DNA of 64,000 nucleotides, from the NCBI RefSeq assembly GCF_030818775.1, contig NZ_JAUTAU010000001.1, forward strand, positions 1,740,001-1,804,000. The letters run 5' to 3'. The position numbers were made by a program, and so were the translations under genes. Every line of letters starts with the position of its first letter. Positions within the stretch are counted from its first letter, which is position 1. This stretch comes from Bacillus sp. SORGH_AS_0510 (GTDB lineage Bacteria; Bacillota; Bacilli; Bacillales; Cytobacillaceae). The notes beneath the pieces are model-generated. The model saw only the letters and a list, made by a program, of their open reading frames with translations. It was not told the origin of the DNA and did not search any database. This document shows positions 49,673-59,789 of this stretch, in pieces.

Positions 49673-49805
49673 TTGAGAATTGTCCAGCTCCAGTGCCTAG
49701 CCCCTCGGGTCAAATAACCTTCGGCAATAAAAGTCAAAAGGCGGCCTTTTCTTGCCGAAGAACATCTGCCAGTCGGGGCTGACCAAGTCGCTTGCGCTTT
49801 TCTTA
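49673..49805. repeat. Dispersed repeat family B, copy 2
   Basis: Same nested palindrome as at 28962. It ends one base before the rarA stop codon on the minus strand, the same placement as copy 1 at spoVB. With copy 3 it flanks rarA in direct orientation. Confidence 0.9.
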
Positions 49806-51074
49806 CTATTTACGTGACAGTTTTTCATAGACCGTTGCGAGGGCCTGTTCAAATTTTCCGGTTTTCTTTGGCTGATAGTATTGTTTGTTTTTTATCCGGT
49901 TGGGTAAGTATTGCTGCGGCACCCAGCCATTTTCATAGTTGTGGGGAAATAAGTATTCAATTCCCCTGCCAAGCTCTTTGGCTCCCTTATAGTGTGCATC
50001 CTTTAGATGATCAGGGATTTCACCTACATTCCCTTTTCGAATATCTTCAAGGGCGTTATCAATGGCCAAAATAGCAGAGTTGGATTTAGGTGATAAGCAT
50101 AGTTCAATAACGGCATTGGCAAGCGGAATGCGTGCCTCGGGAAAACCGAGTCGTTCTGCTGTTTCAATCGCTGCTAATGTCCGTGGTCCTGCTTGAGGAT
50201 TAGCGAGTCCGATGTCCTCATACGCAATGACAATCAGTCTTCGGCTGATACTGACCAGGTCACCTGCTTCAATTAGCCTGCCCAGATAGTGCAACGCAGC
50301 ATTGGCGTCACTACCACGAATGGATTTTTGAAAGGCGGACAAGACATCATAGTGCCCGTCTCCATCCTTATCCGCAGCGATACTTTTCTTTTGCAGACAT
50401 TCCTCAGCTGTTTCCATATCAACCGTAATAATGCCGTTTTCATCCTCATCCGAAGACAGGACGGCTAATTCGAGTGCGTTTAAAGAGCTTCTGACATCCC
50501 CGTTCGATGCATTGGCGAAGTGCATTAATGCTTCGTCCGTAACACTCACCTTTAAATTACCCAGTCCGCGATCCGCGTCTTCGATTGCACGGAGCAAGGC
50601 CTGTTTTACCTCATCAGGGGTTAAAGGTTTTAGCTCGAAAATTTGACAGCGACTGCGAATCGCGGGATTGATTGCATGGTACGGGTTACTTGTAGTGGCC
50701 CCAATAAGTGTAATCATTCCGTTCTCTAAATAAGGAAGTAAAAAGTCTTGTTTTCCTTTATCCAGCCTGTGAACTTCATCTAAAAGAAGGATTACCTTTC
50801 CTGACATTTTCGCCTCGGCTGCGACTATTTCCATATCTTTTTTATTATTTGTTACTGCATTTAATGTTCGAAAGGCATATTTTGTACTGCCAGCGATGGC
50901 ACTAGCTATCGAAGTTTTGCCAATTCCTGGTGGTCCGTATAGAATCATGGATGTAAGCTGTTTTGCTTTAACCATTCTAGCAATGATTTTTCCGTCACCA
51001 ACCAAATGCTGCTGGCCTACGATTTCATCTATCGTTCTTGGCCTCATGCGAAAGGCCAATGGCTTTTGCTGCAT
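49806..51074 (-). CDS. rarA: Replication-associated recombination protein A (MgsA/RarA)
   Basis: A 422-residue AAA+ ATPase of the clamp-loader family. Walker A YGPPGIGKTS and Walker B LLLDEVHR are present; GATTSNPYHAINPAIRSRC is the sensor 1 and arginine-finger region. The C-terminal MgsA region includes LANPQAGPRTL and LFPHNYENGWVPQQYLP. It acts at stalled forks. Start at 51074 gives correct spacing from GGAGAG. Confidence 0.96.
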   Translation of the reverse strand: MQQKPLAFRMRPRTIDEIVGQQHLVGDGKIIARMVKAKQLTSMILYGPPGIGKTSIASAIAGSTKYAFRTLNAVTNNKKDMEIVAAEAKMSGKVILLLDEVHRLDKGKQDFLLPYLENGMITLIGATTSNPYHAINPAIRSRCQIFELKPLTPDEVKQALLRAIEDADRGLGNLKVSVTDEALMHFANASNGDVRSSLNALELAVLSSDEDENGIITVDMETAEECLQKKSIAADKDGDGHYDVLSAFQKSIRGSDANAALHYLGRLIEAGDLVSISRRLIVIAYEDIGLANPQAGPRTLAAIETAERLGFPEARIPLANAVIELCLSPKSNSAILAIDNALEDIRKGNVGEIPDHLKDAHYKGAKELGRGIEYLFPHNYENGWVPQQYLPNRIKNKQYYQPKKTGKFEQALATVYEKLSRK

Positions 51075-51143
51075 AATCATCTCTCCAAAAGGGTTTCTTT
51101 TTAAACGTGCTTTTATTTAGGATTAGAACAGTAAAATTCGACT

Positions 51144-51276
51144 TTGAGAACTGTCCAGCTCCAACGCCTAGCCCCTCGGGTCAAATAACCTTCGGCAAGA
51201 AAAGTCAAAAGGCGGACTTTTCTTGCCTAAGAACATTTGCCTGTCGGGGCTGACCAAGGCGCTTCCGCTTTTCTTA
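51144..51276. repeat. Dispersed repeat family B, copy 3
   Basis: Third copy, same orientation as copies 1 and 2, in the 326-base rarA-cymR gap. Here it lies upstream of rarA instead of at a gene end. The right part (51277-51400) holds the cymR leader with an extended -10 TG-T-TATAAT at 51321-51329 but no clear -35. Confidence 0.9.
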
Positions 51277-51400
51277 TACGATACCACTTTCTTGGGAAAA
51301 AAGCATATTAAAGAAGAATGTGTTATAATTTCTAATGCCTATCAATTTACTGTGGAATTACGGATTTAATTATATAGATTTCGAATAGAGGTGCTTAGTA

Positions 51401-51820
51401 GTGAAGATTTCTACAAAGGGAAGATATGGTCTTACAATTATGATTGAGCTTGCTAAAAAATATGGTGAAGGGCCGACGTCATTAAAAGCCATAGCGCAAG
51501 CAAATGATTTATCAGAGCATTATTTGGAGCAATTGATTGCTCCGTTACGTAATGCTGGTTTAGTTAAGAGTATAAGAGGAGCATATGGTGGCTATATCCT
51601 TACAAATGTTCCATCTAAAATTACTGCGGGAGATGTAATACGTGTTCTTGAGGGGCCGATTACACCCGTTGAGGGAATTGAAGATGAAGAGCCGGCAAAG
51701 CGAGAGCTATGGATTAGAATTAGAGATGCCATTAAAGGCGTACTAGACAATACTACATTAGAAGATTTGGCAAATCACAGCGAAGATAATGAAACAGAAG
51801 GTTATATGTTCTATATTTAA
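51401..51820 (+). CDS. cymR: Rrf2 family cysteine metabolism repressor CymR
   Basis: A 139-residue winged-HTH regulator. It begins KISTKGRYGLTIMIELAKK, with the recognition region DLSEHYLEQLIAPLRNAGLVKS and RGAYGGY. No iron-sulfur cysteines, as for CymR, which acts with CysK (O-acetylserine-sensing) in Bacillus. GTG start after AGAGGTG. The next gene makes sulfur for mnmA, so the cluster links cysteine status to tRNA thiolation. Confidence 0.95.
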   Translation: MKISTKGRYGLTIMIELAKKYGEGPTSLKAIAQANDLSEHYLEQLIAPLRNAGLVKSIRGAYGGYILTNVPSKITAGDVIRVLEGPITPVEGIEDEEPAKRELWIRIRDAIKGVLDNTTLEDLANHSEDNETEGYMFYI

Positions 51821-51864
51821 GGTGAAAAGTAAATACAAGAATTATTTTGATTGAAGGTGTAAGG

Positions 51865-53007
51865 ATGGAACGAATTTATCTCGACCACGCAGCAACAACT
51901 CCCATGCATCCAAGAGTGATTGAAAAAATGGTCGATGTGATGAATCATACTTTTGGCAATCCCTCCAGCATTCATTCATTTGGAAGGGAAGCACGGCACC
52001 AAATCGATCTTGCCAGAGCAGGTCTGGCGCGCAGTATTGGTGCGAAGGAAAATGAAATTATTTTTACAAGCGGTGGAACAGAAGCCGATAACATGGCATT
52101 GTTTGGAGTAGCGGAAAGCTATCAGAATAAAGGGAAACACATAGTTACTACAGTAGTGGAACATCATGCAGTTCTTCATGCTTGTAAAAAGCTGGAGAAG
52201 ATGGGCTATGAGGTAACCTATTTACCTGTGGATGAAACAGGTAGAATCTCAATCGACGAATTCCGAGTGGCATTGAGGGATGATACGATTTTAGTATCCA
52301 TCATGTACGGTAATAATGAAATAGGTTCGATTCAACCTATTTCAGAAATTGGGGAGATAGTAAAGGACCACCAAGCAATCTTCCATACAGATGCAGTACA
52401 AGCTTATGGGATTGAAAATATCGACGTTAATGAAAAACATATTGATCTGCTATCCGTTTCTGCTCATAAGATTAATGGTCCTAAAGGAACAGGTTTTCTT
52501 TTTGCCCGCTCAGATATTAAACTTTCTCCTCGCTCTTTTGGCGGAGAGCAAGAAAGAAAACGACGAGCCGGCACAGAGAATGTTGCTTCCATTGTTGGTT
52601 TTCATGAAGCAGTGAAAATTGCTAGTGATGAAAGAGCGGCAAACATAGAAAAGTATGCCGGCTTTAAGGAAGCAATGTTAGGAAAATTGCGTGAACTAGA
52701 TGTTGAGTTTCACGTGAACGGATTGCTTGATAATTCATTGCCACATGTATTAAACTTAAGCTTTCCGGGAACAAGTGTGGAAGCGATGCTAGTCAATCTC
52801 GATTTAGCAGGTATTGCTGTTTCGAGCGGTTCTGCATGTACAGCTGGTTCTATTGAACCATCTCATGTCCTGGTTGCCATGTTTGGTAAACAATCAGACC
52901 GTCTAATCAATTCCATCCGTTTTAGCTTTGGCATGAACATCACAACAGAGCAAGTGATAAAAGCCGCTGAAGAAACGGCAAGGGTTGTTTTACGTCTGAA
53001 AAAATAA
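51865..53007 (+). CDS. iscS: Cysteine desulfurase (IscS/YrvO type)
   Basis: A 380-residue PLP enzyme. PLP lysine Lys202 (SAHKINGPKG); catalytic Cys near 325 in SSGSACTAG. In B. subtilis YrvO passes sulfur to MnmA, encoded next, for 2-thiouridine. ATG at 51865 after GAAGGTGTAAGG; upstream in-frame TTG at 51847 has no ribosome site. Second desulfurase of the window besides nifS. Confidence 0.95.
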   Translation: MERIYLDHAATTPMHPRVIEKMVDVMNHTFGNPSSIHSFGREARHQIDLARAGLARSIGAKENEIIFTSGGTEADNMALFGVAESYQNKGKHIVTTVVEHHAVLHACKKLEKMGYEVTYLPVDETGRISIDEFRVALRDDTILVSIMYGNNEIGSIQPISEIGEIVKDHQAIFHTDAVQAYGIENIDVNEKHIDLLSVSAHKINGPKGTGFLFARSDIKLSPRSFGGEQERKRRAGTENVASIVGFHEAVKIASDERAANIEKYAGFKEAMLGKLRELDVEFHVNGLLDNSLPHVLNLSFPGTSVEAMLVNLDLAGIAVSSGSACTAGSIEPSHVLVAMFGKQSDRLINSIRFSFGMNITTEQVIKAAEETARVVLRLKK

Positions 53008-54168
<1,161 letters not shown>

Positions 54169-54171
54169 TCA

Positions 54172-54205
54172 GAACCCTGATTCCAAAAGGAGTCAGGGTT
54201 TTTTA
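54172..54205 (+). terminator. Intrinsic terminator after mnmA
   Basis: AACCCTGA-TTCC pairs with GGAGTCAGGGTT around AAAA, followed by T6. Confidence 0.9.
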
Positions 54206-54258
54206 ATGTTTTTTTTACGAAATATGATATACTTTCCCTAAGATTGGAGCTGAATAAA

Positions 54259-54912
54259 ATGGATAAAAACCAACTAGGTGTACAATACATGCAGGAAGGC
54301 AATTACGAAGAGGCAGCTAAAGCCTTCAACGCAGCAATTGAAGAAAATCCAGCGGACCCTGTTGCGTATATTAACTTTGGCAACGTTCTTTCAGCTGTTG
54401 GTGACGATGAAAAAGCAATTAAATTTTATCAAAAGGCACTTGAAATAGATGAAAATGCGGCAGCCGCATACTATAGTATCGGTAACATTCTATTCACACA
54501 TGATCGTTTCGAAGAAGCGAAAAACATGTTTGAAACAGCTATGAAAAAGGGGCTGGAGTCTTCCGATAATTACTTTATGTTGGGCTTAACGCTTGTTCAA
54601 TTAGATAAGAGCCGATTTGCCCTTCCTTATTTGCAAAGAAGTGTAGAACTAAATGAAGAGGATGCAGAAGCGAGGTTTCAATATGGACTTTGTCTCGCTC
54701 AATTAGAATTCATTGACGAGTCAATGGCCCAATTTGAAAAATGTATTGAACTCGATCCTAATCATTCCGATGCGTATTATAATTTAGGCGTTTCTTATGC
54801 CTTTAAGGATAATGCATCAAAAGCTCTTGAAATGTTTAACACAGCATTGGAGATACAACCAGACCATATGCTTGCTGGACATGCAAAAAAATTAATCGAA
54901 AATATGCAATAA
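54259..54912 (+). CDS. Tetratricopeptide repeat protein (YrrB-like)
   Basis: A 217-residue soluble protein made of about six TPR units of 34 residues, with units such as PVAYINFGNVLSAVGDDEKA and SDAYYNLGVSYAFKDNASKA. TPR proteins are interaction scaffolds. In B. subtilis YrrB lies here and has been structurally studied as a right-handed superhelix; the partner is uncertain. ATG at 54259; GGAGC upstream is a modest ribosome site. Confidence 0.9.
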   Translation: MDKNQLGVQYMQEGNYEEAAKAFNAAIEENPADPVAYINFGNVLSAVGDDEKAIKFYQKALEIDENAAAAYYSIGNILFTHDRFEEAKNMFETAMKKGLESSDNYFMLGLTLVQLDKSRFALPYLQRSVELNEEDAEARFQYGLCLAQLEFIDESMAQFEKCIELDPNHSDAYYNLGVSYAFKDNASKALEMFNTALEIQPDHMLAGHAKKLIENMQ

Positions 54913-54948
54913 ATTTGTTCTTAACATCTGGAAGGGAGGGAGACTCGA

Positions 54949-57360
54949 ATGGAAAAACAAGACGCGCTTGATTTATTTGAGGAGCAAGGAAAATTTGTAA
55001 AAGGAAGACCTATCGTAACGATTTTCCATAATGAACAGAATTTATATACAGTTTTACGGATTCGAGTGGATGAAACGAATCACCCATATGATGATAAAGA
55101 AGCAGTTGTTACAGGATATTTTCCAAAGGTGCATGAACAAGAGACATATATCTTTTACGGGGAATTTAAGGAACATCCGAAGTTTGGCTTACAATTTCTT
55201 ACGAAGCATTTCAGGAAGGATATGCCTCAGACAAAACAAGGGGTTATTGCCTATTTATCAGGGGAAATGTTCAAAGGAATTGGAAAGAAAACTGCTGAAA
55301 ACATTGTGGAGACCCTTGGAGAAAATGCTATTTCTAAAATCCTGAATCAACCGTCCTTATTAGATTCCATTCCAAAGCTCCCTCCTGATAAGGCAAAAAC
55401 CCTTTATGATACACTCATGGAGCATCAGGGACTCGAACAAGTCATGGTAGCCTTAAACCAATATGGTTTTGGTCCACAGATTGCAATGCGTATCTACCAG
55501 ACCTATAAAGAGGAGACACTTGGCATCATCCAAAAGAACCCTTATCAACTGGTGGAAGATATTGAGGGGATCGGTTTTGGCCGTGCCGATGAACTCGGCT
55601 ATCAGCTTGGAATTACAGGCAGTCATCCCGATCGGATTAAAGCAGCTTGTTTGTATACGCTTGAAAATGAAAGCATGCAGACAGGTCATGTATACATACA
55701 TGCAGAGCAGTTACTTGAACAAGTTAAACGCTTGTTAGAAGAAAATAAACGAGACCAAGTGGAGTTTATAGAAATATCCAATGAAGTCATCAAGCTTGAA
55801 GAAGAGGGAAAATTAATTGGTGAAGAAAAACGCATTTATTTACCTTCACTTTATTTTGCTGAAAAAGGTCTTGTCACTAACATCCACCGGATACTAAAGC
55901 AAACCGAATATAAGGATCAGTTTCCTGAATCGGAATTTTTGCTGGCATTGGGGGGCTTAGAGGACCGTCTTGGGGTTCAATATGCTCCAACCCAAAGAGA
56001 GGCAATTCAAACGGCATTAATGTCTCCTATGCTTATTTTAACGGGAGGACCTGGAACAGGGAAAACTACGGTTATCAAAGGAATTGTCGAACTATATGCA
56101 GAACTTCATGGCTGTTCCTTAGAGCCGAAGGATTACCATAAAAAAGGAGAACCCTTTCCTTTTTTGCTAGCAGCACCGACAGGTAGAGCAGCAAAACGAA
56201 TGACTGAATCCACCGGACTTCCTGCTGTAACCATTCATCGGTTGCTAGGTCTAAATGGTTTAGAAGGAATTGACCATGAGGATACCCATTCGCTTGAAGG
56301 GAAAATATTAATCGTTGATGAAACATCCATGCTTGATATTTGGCTTGCGAATCAATTATTTAAAGCATTGCCAGATCATATTCAAGTCATTCTGGTGGGA
56401 GATGAGGATCAACTGCCGTCCGTTGGACCCGGGCAGGTATTAAAGGACTTGTTAGATTCTGAAAGAATTCCCACCGTTCGCTTAACTGATATTTATCGAC
56501 AAGCAGAAGGGTCTTCCATCATAGAACTGGCACATGATATTAAAAAAGGTTACCTTCCGCCAGATGTCACACAGAAGCAGCCTGACCGTTCGTTTATCCG
56601 ATGCTCGACTACACAGGTGGCACAAGTCGTGGAAAAGGTCGCACAAAATGCTAAAAACAAAGGATATACTGCTAAGGATATTCAGGTCTTGGCACCTATG
56701 TACAGAGGTCCTGCTGGGATTGACCGATTAAATGTCCTCCTTCAAGAGATTTTCAATCCTAACCCAGATGGCAAACGTAAAGAGATAACTTTTGGGGAAG
56801 TTAAGTATCGTATTGGGGATAAGGTCCTTCAATTGGTCAATCAACCTGAAAACAACGTTTTTAATGGCGATATCGGCGAAATCATTTCGATCATTTATGC
56901 CAAGGAAAACACGGAAAAACAAGACATGATTTATATTTCCTTTGAGGGAAATGAAGTGGAATATTCAAGGCAGGATTTGAATCAGATTACACATGCCTAT
57001 TGTTGTTCTGTCCATAAGTCCCAGGGCAGTGAATTTCCGATTGTCATCCTTCCGGTAACGAGAAGCTACTACCGGATGCTGCGGAGAAATTTAATTTATA
57101 CAGCAATTACTAGAAGTAAACAATCGCTAATTCTTTGCGGTGAAGAAGATGCATTAAGAATGGGTGTGGAAAGAGCGGATGAACTTTCAAGACAGACTAC
57201 ACTCCGTCATAAGCTCCAGGAAACGATCTTCGTTCAATCGATTGAGCGTAAAGAAAAAGATGTAACGAATGACTTATCCTATGAAGAAGAATTAATGCAA
57301 GTTAATCCAATGATCGGAATGGAAAACGTTTCACCTTATGATTTCATGATAAATGACTGA
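54949..57360 (+). CDS. recD2: ATP-dependent DNA helicase RecD2
   Basis: An 803-residue SF1B helicase of the RecD2/YrrC type. The N-terminal OB-like region (1-95) and HhH region (SGEMFKGIGKKTAENIVETLG) precede the motor. Walker A GGPGTGKTTVIKG is near 366, Walker B LIVDETSMLDIW, and motif VI-like CCSVHKSQGSEFPIV near 685. It unwinds DNA 5' to 3' and is implicated in repair and fork integrity; no RecBC partner is expected. GGGAGGGAG precedes the ATG. Confidence 0.96.
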   Translation: MEKQDALDLFEEQGKFVKGRPIVTIFHNEQNLYTVLRIRVDETNHPYDDKEAVVTGYFPKVHEQETYIFYGEFKEHPKFGLQFLTKHFRKDMPQTKQGVIAYLSGEMFKGIGKKTAENIVETLGENAISKILNQPSLLDSIPKLPPDKAKTLYDTLMEHQGLEQVMVALNQYGFGPQIAMRIYQTYKEETLGIIQKNPYQLVEDIEGIGFGRADELGYQLGITGSHPDRIKAACLYTLENESMQTGHVYIHAEQLLEQVKRLLEENKRDQVEFIEISNEVIKLEEEGKLIGEEKRIYLPSLYFAEKGLVTNIHRILKQTEYKDQFPESEFLLALGGLEDRLGVQYAPTQREAIQTALMSPMLILTGGPGTGKTTVIKGIVELYAELHGCSLEPKDYHKKGEPFPFLLAAPTGRAAKRMTESTGLPAVTIHRLLGLNGLEGIDHEDTHSLEGKILIVDETSMLDIWLANQLFKALPDHIQVILVGDEDQLPSVGPGQVLKDLLDSERIPTVRLTDIYRQAEGSSIIELAHDIKKGYLPPDVTQKQPDRSFIRCSTTQVAQVVEKVAQNAKNKGYTAKDIQVLAPMYRGPAGIDRLNVLLQEIFNPNPDGKRKEITFGEVKYRIGDKVLQLVNQPENNVFNGDIGEIISIIYAKENTEKQDMIYISFEGNEVEYSRQDLNQITHAYCCSVHKSQGSEFPIVILPVTRSYYRMLRRNLIYTAITRSKQSLILCGEEDALRMGVERADELSRQTTLRHKLQETIFVQSIERKEKDVTNDLSYEEELMQVNPMIGMENVSPYDFMIND

Positions 57361-57393
57361 AACTATAAATGTTCACAGGAGGTGGGACACTCT

Positions 57394-57870
57394 TTGCGGA
57401 CATTTTCTTTATTGAAAGGACAACCAGTCTTTGAAACCAATAGTGGGACAAAAATTGGTGAAATCAGTGACCTGTGTATCTCAAGCAATGGTATCGTCAG
57501 AGGCCTATTGGTTAAAAAGGGCGTTTTCTTCAAACAGTCATACTTCCTGGATATTCAAAAAGTAACTACCTTCGGCTGGGATGGGGTTATGATTGACGAT
57601 AGCGAGTATCTCGAAAAGTTAAAAGATAATCCTGAATATACACTGACACATCAGCATTCTCTAAATGGGATGATGATGCTTTCTAAGAGCGGAGATTCTC
57701 TTGGTTTGTTAAAAGATGTATATTTTCAGGAAGAAATGGGCACAATCGTAGGGTATGAAATCACGGATGGCTTCTTTTCGGATATAACGGAAGGCAAACA
57801 AGTCATTCAATCCGGGAAGCCCGTAGCGATCGGAAAGGATGCCATTATCGTAGATGTAGATAATACGTGA
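57394..57870 (+). CDS. PRC-barrel domain protein (YrrD-like)
   Basis: A 158-residue protein with two PRC-barrel-like repeats (about 1-75 and 85-155), each with a G-x-K/D-x-G-x-I/L-x-D pattern. PRC barrels are small beta domains of RNA-processing and membrane-associated proteins. I prefer TTG at 57394 (MRTFSLLKGQPVF), 9-11 bases after AGGAGGTG; the GTG at 57382 lies within that site. Function unknown. Confidence 0.85.
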   Translation: MRTFSLLKGQPVFETNSGTKIGEISDLCISSNGIVRGLLVKKGVFFKQSYFLDIQKVTTFGWDGVMIDDSEYLEKLKDNPEYTLTHQHSLNGMMMLSKSGDSLGLLKDVYFQEEMGTIVGYEITDGFFSDITEGKQVIQSGKPVAIGKDAIIVDVDNT

Positions 57871-57881
57871 GGTGTCTTTTC

Positions 57882-58073
57882 ATGTTTAAGTGTCCGAATT
57901 GTCAAAGTAAGGATATAGGCAAAATTGGTATCAACCAATATTATTGCTGGAATTGCTTCATTGAGCTATCCGTTAACAAAGGTCTTATTAATACCCACCA
58001 AGTGGAGGAAGATGGTTCACTTAGTTCCTTGGACGATTTGTTTGAAGAAGAAGAGCGTCGTTACACCCTGTAA
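57882..58073 (+). CDS. Small zinc-ribbon-like protein (YrzR-like)
   Basis: A 63-residue protein. Two CxxC pairs (CPNCQS and CWNC) sixteen residues apart could bind zinc. The tail is acidic (DDLFEEEERR). ATG at 57882, seven bases after GAGGTG that overlaps the yrrD-like stop. Position between yrrD and yrzQ matches yrzR of B. subtilis. Function unknown. Confidence 0.75.
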   Translation: MFKCPNCQSKDIGKIGINQYYCWNCFIELSVNKGLINTHQVEEDGSLSSLDDLFEEEERRYTL

Positions 58074-58095
58074 AATGTGATAAGAGGTGAAACGC

Positions 58096-58230
58096 ATGAA
58101 TAAGATGATGACGTCGATGATTGCTTTTGGTGCGGGGATGGCCGTATATAATATGGCACAACGAAACAATATGATGTCCACCCGCAATATGAAAAAAATA
58201 CAAAAAAAAGTTAAACGAGCAATGTTCTAA
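58096..58230 (+). CDS. Very small protein, DUF3918/YrzQ-like
   Basis: A 44-residue frame, MNKMMTSMIAFGAGMAVYNM with a basic C-terminus (MKKIQKKVKRAMF). One hydrophobic segment at 5-19 followed by a cationic tail suggests membrane association. GAGGTGAAACGC precedes the ATG. It belongs in the recD2-yrrD-yrzR-yrzQ-yrrI series of B. subtilis. Function unknown. Confidence 0.8.
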   Translation: MNKMMTSMIAFGAGMAVYNMAQRNNMMSTRNMKKIQKKVKRAMF

Positions 58231-58238
58231 TGCTATGT

Positions 58239-58270
58239 AAATCCCCCTTGGTATTCCATGGGGGATTTTT
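58239..58270 (+). terminator. Intrinsic terminator after the yrzQ-like gene
   Basis: AAATCCCCC pairs with GGGGGATTT around a 12-base loop and ends in T5. Confidence 0.9.
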
Positions 58271-58327
58271 GAATGGATGAATATTTCTATTCCATGTCTC
58301 TAACACTAACGTGAGGGAGGCTTGCTT

Positions 58328-59404
58328 GTGGATATTCGGATGAAATGGTTTTATCGGATGGGTTTTATACTCCTTTTATTAATTGTCTTTTATGTTTTTC
58401 TTAAAATTCGGTTTGTTTGGCTACCTGTTGTAAGGCTTGCTTTCTTAATTGTACTGCCCTTTATTGTTGCAGGGTTTATAACATATCTCTTACATCCAAT
58501 TGTTGAAAAATTACATGAAAAAGGACTTCACCGGGGTTTGGCAATTTTTTTAATATATTTTATCTTTTTTGGTGGAATAGGATTTGCACTTTATAAGGGT
58601 ATACCTGCGATGATTGACCAACTAAAAGACCTTTCTGAGAGTGCTCCTTTTTTTGCTGAGCAATACAGAAGCTGGATTGAACAACTTCAATCCCATACAA
58701 GGGCATGGCCTGATGGTCTTCAAACAAAAATAGATGATGGAATTGATAGCTTCGAAAAAAAGATGGATACCCTCTTAACCATCATTGTGAATGTTTTAAT
58801 GAACTTCTTAAATTCTGCCCTTCTAATGATGATTATTCCGTTTATTGCCTTTTACATGTTAAAAGATTTTCCTTTAATGAAACGTACAGCATGGTACTTA
58901 ACACCAAAAAAGTGGCGTAGAAAAGCGACTTTATTTTTAAGGGATGTCGACCAATCATTGGGGAGCTATATTAGAGGACAGCTTCTCGTATGTGTGATTA
59001 TTGGAAGTGTATCTGCTCTCCTGTTTTGGGTATTTGATTTAAGATATCCTTTGTTATTAGGGCTCATATGTGGTGCTACCAATGTCATCCCCTATTTTGG
59101 GCCAATTATTGGAGCCGTTCCTGCGGTTATTATTGCGGCCACTATTTCCGTTAAGCTTGTCATTATTACGGTGGTCATTGTTTTTGGTCTTCAATTTCTA
59201 GAGGGGAATATTTTATCACCATATATAGTTGGAAAGAGCTTGCACATGCATCCCTTATTAATCATGATTGCACTGACAGCAGGTGGAGAGATAGGAGGAA
59301 TATTAGGATTAATTTTGGCAGTCCCTGTCCTAGTGATATTGAAAGTGGGTATTATTCATACAAAAAATCACTTTATTTCGGGGAAAGCAAAATCTTCCTC
59401 CTAA
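58328..59404 (+). CDS. AI-2E family transporter (YrrI)
   Basis: A 358-residue membrane protein with about eight transmembrane helices and a central amphipathic region (about 100-150). Family blocks include GYIRGQLLVCVIIG and PYFGPIIGAVPA and LEGNILSPYIVGKS. Members export varied small molecules or exchange ions (some are Na+/H+ antiporters); the AI-2 label should not be taken as a substrate. GTG at 58328 is seven bases after GAGGGAGG. Confidence 0.9.
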   Translation: MDIRMKWFYRMGFILLLLIVFYVFLKIRFVWLPVVRLAFLIVLPFIVAGFITYLLHPIVEKLHEKGLHRGLAIFLIYFIFFGGIGFALYKGIPAMIDQLKDLSESAPFFAEQYRSWIEQLQSHTRAWPDGLQTKIDDGIDSFEKKMDTLLTIIVNVLMNFLNSALLMMIIPFIAFYMLKDFPLMKRTAWYLTPKKWRRKATLFLRDVDQSLGSYIRGQLLVCVIIGSVSALLFWVFDLRYPLLLGLICGATNVIPYFGPIIGAVPAVIIAATISVKLVIITVVIVFGLQFLEGNILSPYIVGKSLHMHPLLIMIALTAGGEIGGILGLILAVPVLVILKVGIIHTKNHFISGKAKSSS

Positions 59405-59418
59405 ATCACATGGTTCAA

Positions 59419-59447
59419 TTGACAAACGTTTTCTTGGTGGATATAAT
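59419..59447 (+). promoter_or_regulatory. Consensus sigma-A promoter for alaS
   Basis: TTGACA at 59419-59424 and TATAAT at 59442-59447 with a 17-base spacer, a perfect consensus match. Confidence 0.93.
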
Positions 59448-59454
59448 TCGACAT

Positions 59455-59716
59455 ATAGAATAATGAAAATGTAGAAGGATCGAGTATGTTGTAGTCCATC
59501 TGTAACGCACAGTGCGCGGAAGAGAGGAGCTTTCATGGCTGAAAGAAGCTCTAGGTGAAGGATAACAGAACGCTAATCCGGAGTGCAGCTAACCACTGCC
59601 GTATACCTGCGTTAAGGGATTTTTGAGAGATGAGTACAGCTATTTTGTATTCATAATCAGGGTGGTACCGCGAGATATAAGCTCTCGTCCCTGTTAGGGA
59701 TGAGGGCTTTTTTGTA
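59455..59716 (+). ncRNA. T-box leader of alaS
   Basis: T-box sequence AGGGTGGTACCGCGAG at 59659-59674, followed by the terminator stem GCTCTCGTCCC/GGGATGAGGGC and T6. GCT (Ala) at 59572-59574 in GAACGCTAATCC is the likely specifier. It should raise alaS expression when tRNA-Ala is uncharged. Left end is approximate. Confidence 0.93.
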
Positions 59717-59789
59717 TGCTTTTTTAAGGTAATAATCCCTATCAGCCTAAATCCGCTTACGCTTTTTTAAAAAAAGGAGGTCTATTTTG

